From CAYTAP01 sp964435775 (lineage in GTDB: Bacteria > Planctomycetota > Phycisphaerae > Tepidisphaerales > Tepidisphaeraceae): DNA of 7,592 bases. The stretch lies in assembly GCA_964435775.1 (NCBI GenBank), contig CAYTAP010000153.1:1-7592 (forward strand), in the 5' to 3' direction. Shown piece by piece: positions 5,345 through 7,592 of this stretch (its first letter is position 1; every line of letters starts with the position of its first letter). The notes beneath the pieces were generated by a model. The model saw only the letters and a list, made by a program, of their open reading frames with translations, had not been told where the DNA came from and ran no database searches. Position numbers and translations under genes: made by a program.

Positions 5345-5569
5345 ATGTTGGATTTGAATCCTGAATACTTAAGCAAGGACGGACGACGGCAGTTCGTGGT
5401 CTTGACCGTGGAAGAATTCGAGCGCCTGAAAGAGGCTGTGGAGGATGCCGAAGACCTGCGTACCCTGCGCGAGGCCACGGTCAAGAATGCCACATCACCC
5501 CATTACACACCCGAGCAAGTCAGCCGGCGTCTGCGCTCCTCCGGTCGTCGACCCAAGAAAACATCATAA
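5345..5569 (+). CDS. Short Phd/YefM-like antitoxin
   Basis: A 74-residue protein. Residues about 3-44 (LNPEYLSKDGRRQFVVLTVE, then EFERLKEAVEDAEDLRTLRE) match the second half of Phd/YefM antitoxins, where a beta-strand pair is followed by the helix with the E-D-x-x-D-L-x-x-L-R-E-A pattern. The usual N-terminal DNA-binding part is missing. The tail, about 50-74, is basic (RRLRSSGRRPKK) and probably the flexible toxin-binding or nucleic-acid-binding segment. It should neutralise the RelE-type toxin encoded just upstream. Similar short antitoxins paired with RelE toxins are known in several phyla. How the operon is autoregulated without the usual domain is unclear. Confidence 0.82.
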   Translation: MLDLNPEYLSKDGRRQFVVLTVEEFERLKEAVEDAEDLRTLREATVKNATSPHYTPEQVSRRLRSSGRRPKKTS

Positions 5570-5596
5570 TGGGCATCCGCACGGTGATGAACACAT

Positions 5597-5642
5597 CTCC
5601 ATGTCACTGGCGTTCATGGAGTCCCTTGATGAGTGGCATCAA
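5597..5642. repeat. Two tandem hairpins between convergent genes
   Basis: CTCCATG (5597-5603) pairs with CATGGAG (5615-5621), and TTGATG (5626-5631) pairs with CATCAA (5637-5642). They lie between the antitoxin stop and the PmtA stop. No T run follows on either strand, so they may be weak or Rho-assisted transcript ends. Confidence 0.35.
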
Positions 5643-5647
5643 CTTCT

Positions 5648-6313
5648 TCACGCCGCCGCCATTTCATGTTTCTCGCTGCCGTGGCCGGCGACGGCGGACT
5701 TGGTGTTGGTGATGACGACGGTTTCCCAGAGGTCGATGCTTTCGAGTTTGAAGCGGTAGTCGATTTCGACGCCGGTGCGGGTGGTCAGGTCGCGGAGGGC
5801 CAGGTCGCTGCGCCATCCGAGCTTGGTGCACAGCGGGCAGAGCCATTTTTCGACCATGGCGATAAAGCGGTTGGTCGATTGGAAATGGTTGACAATGACG
5901 ATGCGGGCGCCCGGCTTGGCGACGCGCTGGGCCTCCTCGATCAGGCGATAAGGGTCGCTCACCACGCTGATGACGTGGCTGATGAAAATATGGTCGAACG
6001 AGTTCTCGGCGAAAGGCAGATGCATCGCATCGGCCTGGAAGACGCTGACGTTGTCGAGGTTTTGCTCGCGGATTTTTTTGCGGGCTTGGCGCAGCATGCC
6101 GCTGGAGAGGTCAATGCCGATGATCCGGCCCTGGCGAGGATAAAAATTGAGGGAAGCGCCGGTGCCAACGCCAAGGTCGAGGACCTTGTCCGTGGCACCG
6201 ATGTTCATGTGGCTGATGCCGCGGGCTATGCGGCGTTTGACGAGTCGGCCAAATGTGGCGTCGTAGAACACCGAGTGAATGTCGTAAATCTTACGGGTGC
6301 TGGCTTCCTGCAT
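5648..6313 (-). CDS. pmtA: PmtA-like phospholipid (phosphatidylethanolamine) N-methyltransferase
   Basis: A 221-residue class I SAM-dependent methyltransferase from ATG 6313. The N-terminus IYDIHSVFYDATFGRLVKRR is typical of the bacterial PmtA family, which methylates phosphatidylethanolamine to phosphatidylcholine or its mono- and dimethyl forms at the membrane. Motif I is VLDLGVGTG (44-52), followed by GIDLSSGML (66-74) and QADAMHLPF (93-101). The later part, with KPGARIVIVNHF and LGWRSDL, also matches this family. The frame opens upstream to GTG 6418, but the extra residues do not look like PmtA, and GGAAGG at 6323-6328, nine bases upstream, supports 6313. Other small-molecule methyltransferases remain possible. 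No lipid-synthesis gene is adjacent. Confidence 0.8.
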   Translation of the reverse strand: MQEASTRKIYDIHSVFYDATFGRLVKRRIARGISHMNIGATDKVLDLGVGTGASLNFYPRQGRIIGIDLSSGMLRQARKKIREQNLDNVSVFQADAMHLPFAENSFDHIFISHVISVVSDPYRLIEEAQRVAKPGARIVIVNHFQSTNRFIAMVEKWLCPLCTKLGWRSDLALRDLTTRTGVEIDYRFKLESIDLWETVVITNTKSAVAGHGSEKHEMAAA

Positions 6314-6442
6314 GGTGCGTAACCTTCCGTCGCGTAATGGCCCCCCGGGGATGGCAATGTCGTGGGCATGAGCGGCGCTCGCGCCGGCCGGGCTCAATCG
6401 CGGTTCGTGGATGACCACAAACCGACGATTAACCCAGCCAAT

Positions 6443-6471
6443 ACGTTACAGAGCGCGCTCGACCTTGCCAA
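6443..6471 (-). promoter_or_regulatory. Candidate promoter for the PmtA-like gene
   Basis: On the minus strand TTGGCA (6471-6466, five of six) and TAACGT (6448-6443, three of six) are 17 bp apart. The weak -10 makes this tentative. It would leave a leader of over 100 bases before ATG 6313. Confidence 0.25.
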
Positions 6472-6484
6472 GCGTTGCACACAA

Positions 6485-6513
6485 AAATGTGGAAAGTGGA
6501 CAGAAATGTGGAA
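6485..6513. repeat. Direct repeat of a 10-bp unit
   Basis: AAATGTGGAA occurs at 6485-6494 and again at 6504-6513, 19 bp apart, immediately before the palindrome at 6519. The two elements together look like one repeat-built intergenic segment. Confidence 0.45.
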
Positions 6514-6517
6514 CGAC

Positions 6518-6556
6518 GAATGCGAAATGCGGAATACCATTCCGCATTTCGCATTT
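6518..6556. repeat. Perfect 17-bp palindrome with heptad substructure
   Basis: The arm at 6519-6535 is perfectly complementary to 6539-6555 around a three-base loop, and a G-T pair extends it by one. Each arm is made of 7-bp units (AATGCGA, AATGCGG). Further related units (AATGGGA, AATGCGA on the minus strand) continue to about 6577, next to the 6-phosphogluconolactonase stop. It may serve as a 3' end structure for that mRNA, although no T run follows. Confidence 0.8.
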
Positions 6557-6580
6557 CCCATTCACCGTTTCGCATTATTC

Positions 6581-7306
6581 CTACATCATCCCGGCCGCAT
6601 CGACATCAAGAAGCCACAGGAGCCGGCCGTCGGCGGGTTGGATCAACTGGATGGGAAGGTTGAGGGGGTCGCGCGGGCCTTCGAGGACTTCGTGGAGGCG
6701 TTTGGCTTTACCCGAACCGTTTACAAGGACAATGACCTGGCGGGCGCGATTGAGGAACGGCGCGGTCATGGTCAGCCGCCAGGCATTCAGTTTTTCGACG
6801 TGATTGGCGACGCAGCGGTGATGGGTCTCAACAAGCGCACTCGTGCCGGGAAAAAGCGAGGCGGTATGGCCATCATCACCCATTCCAAGAAGGACAAGGT
6901 CCGGGCCGCCGTCACCGAAGCGCTCCTTGAGCAGTTCTCCGTAGGCTTTGGCGGCGGCGTGGGGCTCGAGTTCGCCGGCCATGCGATGGATATGATCCGC
7001 CGGAATGGGGACCAGCGACAACAGCGCCTCGGAGGCCATGCGATAGTTGCTCTGGTCATGGTCGGGGGGAACGCAGCGCTCATCCCCCCAGTACACCTGC
7101 ACTTTCGTCCAGTCGATCTCATCGCGCAGCGCGGGAGACGCCAGTTTCTGATAGAGCGCCCGGGGCGTGGTGCCGCCGGAGAGGACCAGGGAAAATCCGC
7201 CACGCGCGGCGATGGCGTCGCGCGCGGCCTGCACGACTCGGTGCGCCCCCTCCTCGGCAAGGACGGCGGGATTGAGCAACACTTTAATGGATTGTGAGGT
7301 CGCCAT
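6581..7306 (-). CDS. pgl: 6-phosphogluconolactonase (DevB/SOL type)
   Basis: A 241-residue protein of normal length. It hydrolyses 6-phosphoglucono-1,5-lactone to 6-phosphogluconate, the second step of the oxidative pentose phosphate pathway, in the cytoplasm. The family signatures are all present: LSGGTTPRALY (42-52) near the phosphate site, VYWGDERCVP (71-80) and GMGDDGHTASLFPG (141-154) with the catalytic His. ATG 7306 is the first start, because an in-frame TAG lies four codons upstream. No ribosome site is visible, and a weak promoter-like pair (TTGGCG and TAGTCT, 17 bp apart) would place transcription start about at the ATG, so it may be leaderless. No other pentose phosphate gene is seen beside it, although glucose-6-phosphate dehydrogenase is a common neighbour and could lie outside the window. 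Confidence 0.95.
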   Translation of the reverse strand: MATSQSIKVLLNPAVLAEEGAHRVVQAARDAIAARGGFSLVLSGGTTPRALYQKLASPALRDEIDWTKVQVYWGDERCVPPDHDQSNYRMASEALLSLVPIPADHIHRMAGELEPHAAAKAYGELLKERFGDGGPDLVLLGMGDDGHTASLFPGTSALVETHHRCVANHVEKLNAWRLTMTAPFLNRARQVIVLVNGSGKAKRLHEVLEGPRDPLNLPIQLIQPADGRLLWLLDVDAAGMM

Positions 7307-7355
7307 GGCGACAGACTACATTGCCGGAGGATATCCGCCAACCGGGTGAAGAACG

Positions 7356-7474
7356 GAGGGAATTTCGAATTTTCGATTTTTGATTGGGGATTGGGGATGG
7401 CGCTCGCCTGTTCGAGCGCGACCTACTTTCCGACTTTCAATCGAAAATCGCCGATCAAAAATCGAAACTCCCTC
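7356..7474. repeat. Palindromic, MITE- or REPIN-like element with nested hairpin
   Basis: A 14-bp arm TTTCGATTTTTGAT (7371-7384) is exactly complementary to 7454-7467. A further 5 bp (7356-7360 with 7470-7474) pairs beyond an insertion on the left side. In the middle a second hairpin, GCGCTCG (7400-7406) with CGAGCGC (7413-7419), is nested. The left half is built of roughly 7-bp units such as ATTGGGG ATTGGGG. No open frame lies inside. Confidence 0.6.
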
Positions 7475-7516
7475 ATTGGCGTCGAAAAACGGTTTTGCCT
7501 AGCATGACACTCCCAA

Positions 7517-7544
7517 AGCAAGGGTGGGCCTTGGCCCCACTGCT
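7517..7544. repeat. GC-rich extragenic hairpin
   Basis: GTGGG (7524-7528) pairs with CCCAC (7536-7540), and AGCA (7517-7520) with TGCT (7541-7544) outside a small bulge. It looks like a common extragenic palindrome of the GGTGGGC type. No T run follows, so it is not a clear terminator. Confidence 0.45.
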
Positions 7545-7572
7545 GTGAACATCTTTCTATTCGATAAGTCGT

Positions 7573-7578
7573 TATAAT
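7573..7578 (+). promoter_or_regulatory. Consensus -10 box of a gene beyond the right edge
   Basis: TATAAT at 7573-7578 is a perfect -10 hexamer in an otherwise gene-free 286-bp stretch (7307-7592). No good -35 is found at 16-18 bp. It probably drives a rightward gene outside the window. Confidence 0.4.
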
Positions 7579-7592
7579 GTGGAGACTTTCGG

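Noticed and set aside
5633..6322. Plus-strand open frame of 229 codons opposite the PmtA-like gene
   Set aside because: Antisense shadow; composition rich in Val, Asp and Gly with no motif, while the minus frame is a clear methyltransferase.
6362..7297. Long open frame on the plus strand (311 codons) opposite 6-phosphogluconolactonase
   Set aside because: The minus strand encodes a complete enzyme with all family signatures; the plus frame also runs through the palindrome and looks like an antisense shadow.
743..7474. Heptad repeats as a CRISPR array
   Set aside because: Units are only 7 bp, lack unique spacers and are scattered over separate gaps; no cas gene is present.

Overview
The window is bacterial, GC-rich and single-copy in character, and reads like a planctomycete-type chromosome (inference only). 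The pointers are a PEGA-domain lipoprotein, an outer-membrane beta-barrel protein, a short conserved-looking hypothetical protein encoded behind a LOG-family gene, weak or absent Shine-Dalgarno sites at several starts, and intergenic gaps filled with degenerate 7-bp repeats. I saw no rRNA, tRNA, CRISPR array, insertion sequence or phage gene.

Layout, left to right. An acyltransferase-3 membrane enzyme runs leftward off the window edge (626 to 1, minus). Divergent from it is a small three-helix membrane protein (790-1239, plus). A MutT-type Nudix hydrolase faces that gene (1723-1322, minus). Next is an AT-richer stretch of about 400 bp (1724-2124) with no convincing protein gene but with a strong intrinsic terminator pointing rightward, so an unassigned plus-strand transcript probably ends there. 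A tightly spaced minus-strand operon follows in the order outer-membrane beta-barrel protein (4275-3301), LOG-family protein (3273-2464) and a 107-residue hypothetical protein with a His-rich tail (2448-2125). Its leader carries a promoter followed at once by a terminator-shaped hairpin with a T7 tract.

Divergent from that operon is a PEGA lipoprotein (4576-5007, plus) whose promoter would give an almost leaderless mRNA. Behind it is a toxin-antitoxin pair in toxin-first order, a RelE-type toxin (5081-5329) and a short Phd/YefM-like antitoxin (5345-5569). A PmtA-like phospholipid N-methyltransferase (6313-5648, minus) and a 6-phosphogluconolactonase (7306-6581, minus) follow. The right end holds a palindromic MITE-like element and a consensus -10 box for a gene beyond the window.

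The genes do not form one pathway. A common thread is the cell envelope (acyltransferase, small membrane protein, beta-barrel, lipoprotein, phospholipid methyltransferase), mixed with housekeeping enzymes (MutT, 6-phosphogluconolactonase, LOG) and one addiction module. The least explained signals are non-coding: the orphan plus-strand transcript end at 1842-2088, the leader hairpin at 4353-4415, and the heptad and palindrome repeats at 743, 1247, 6519 and 7356. I found no clear new multi-gene defence or biosynthetic system.
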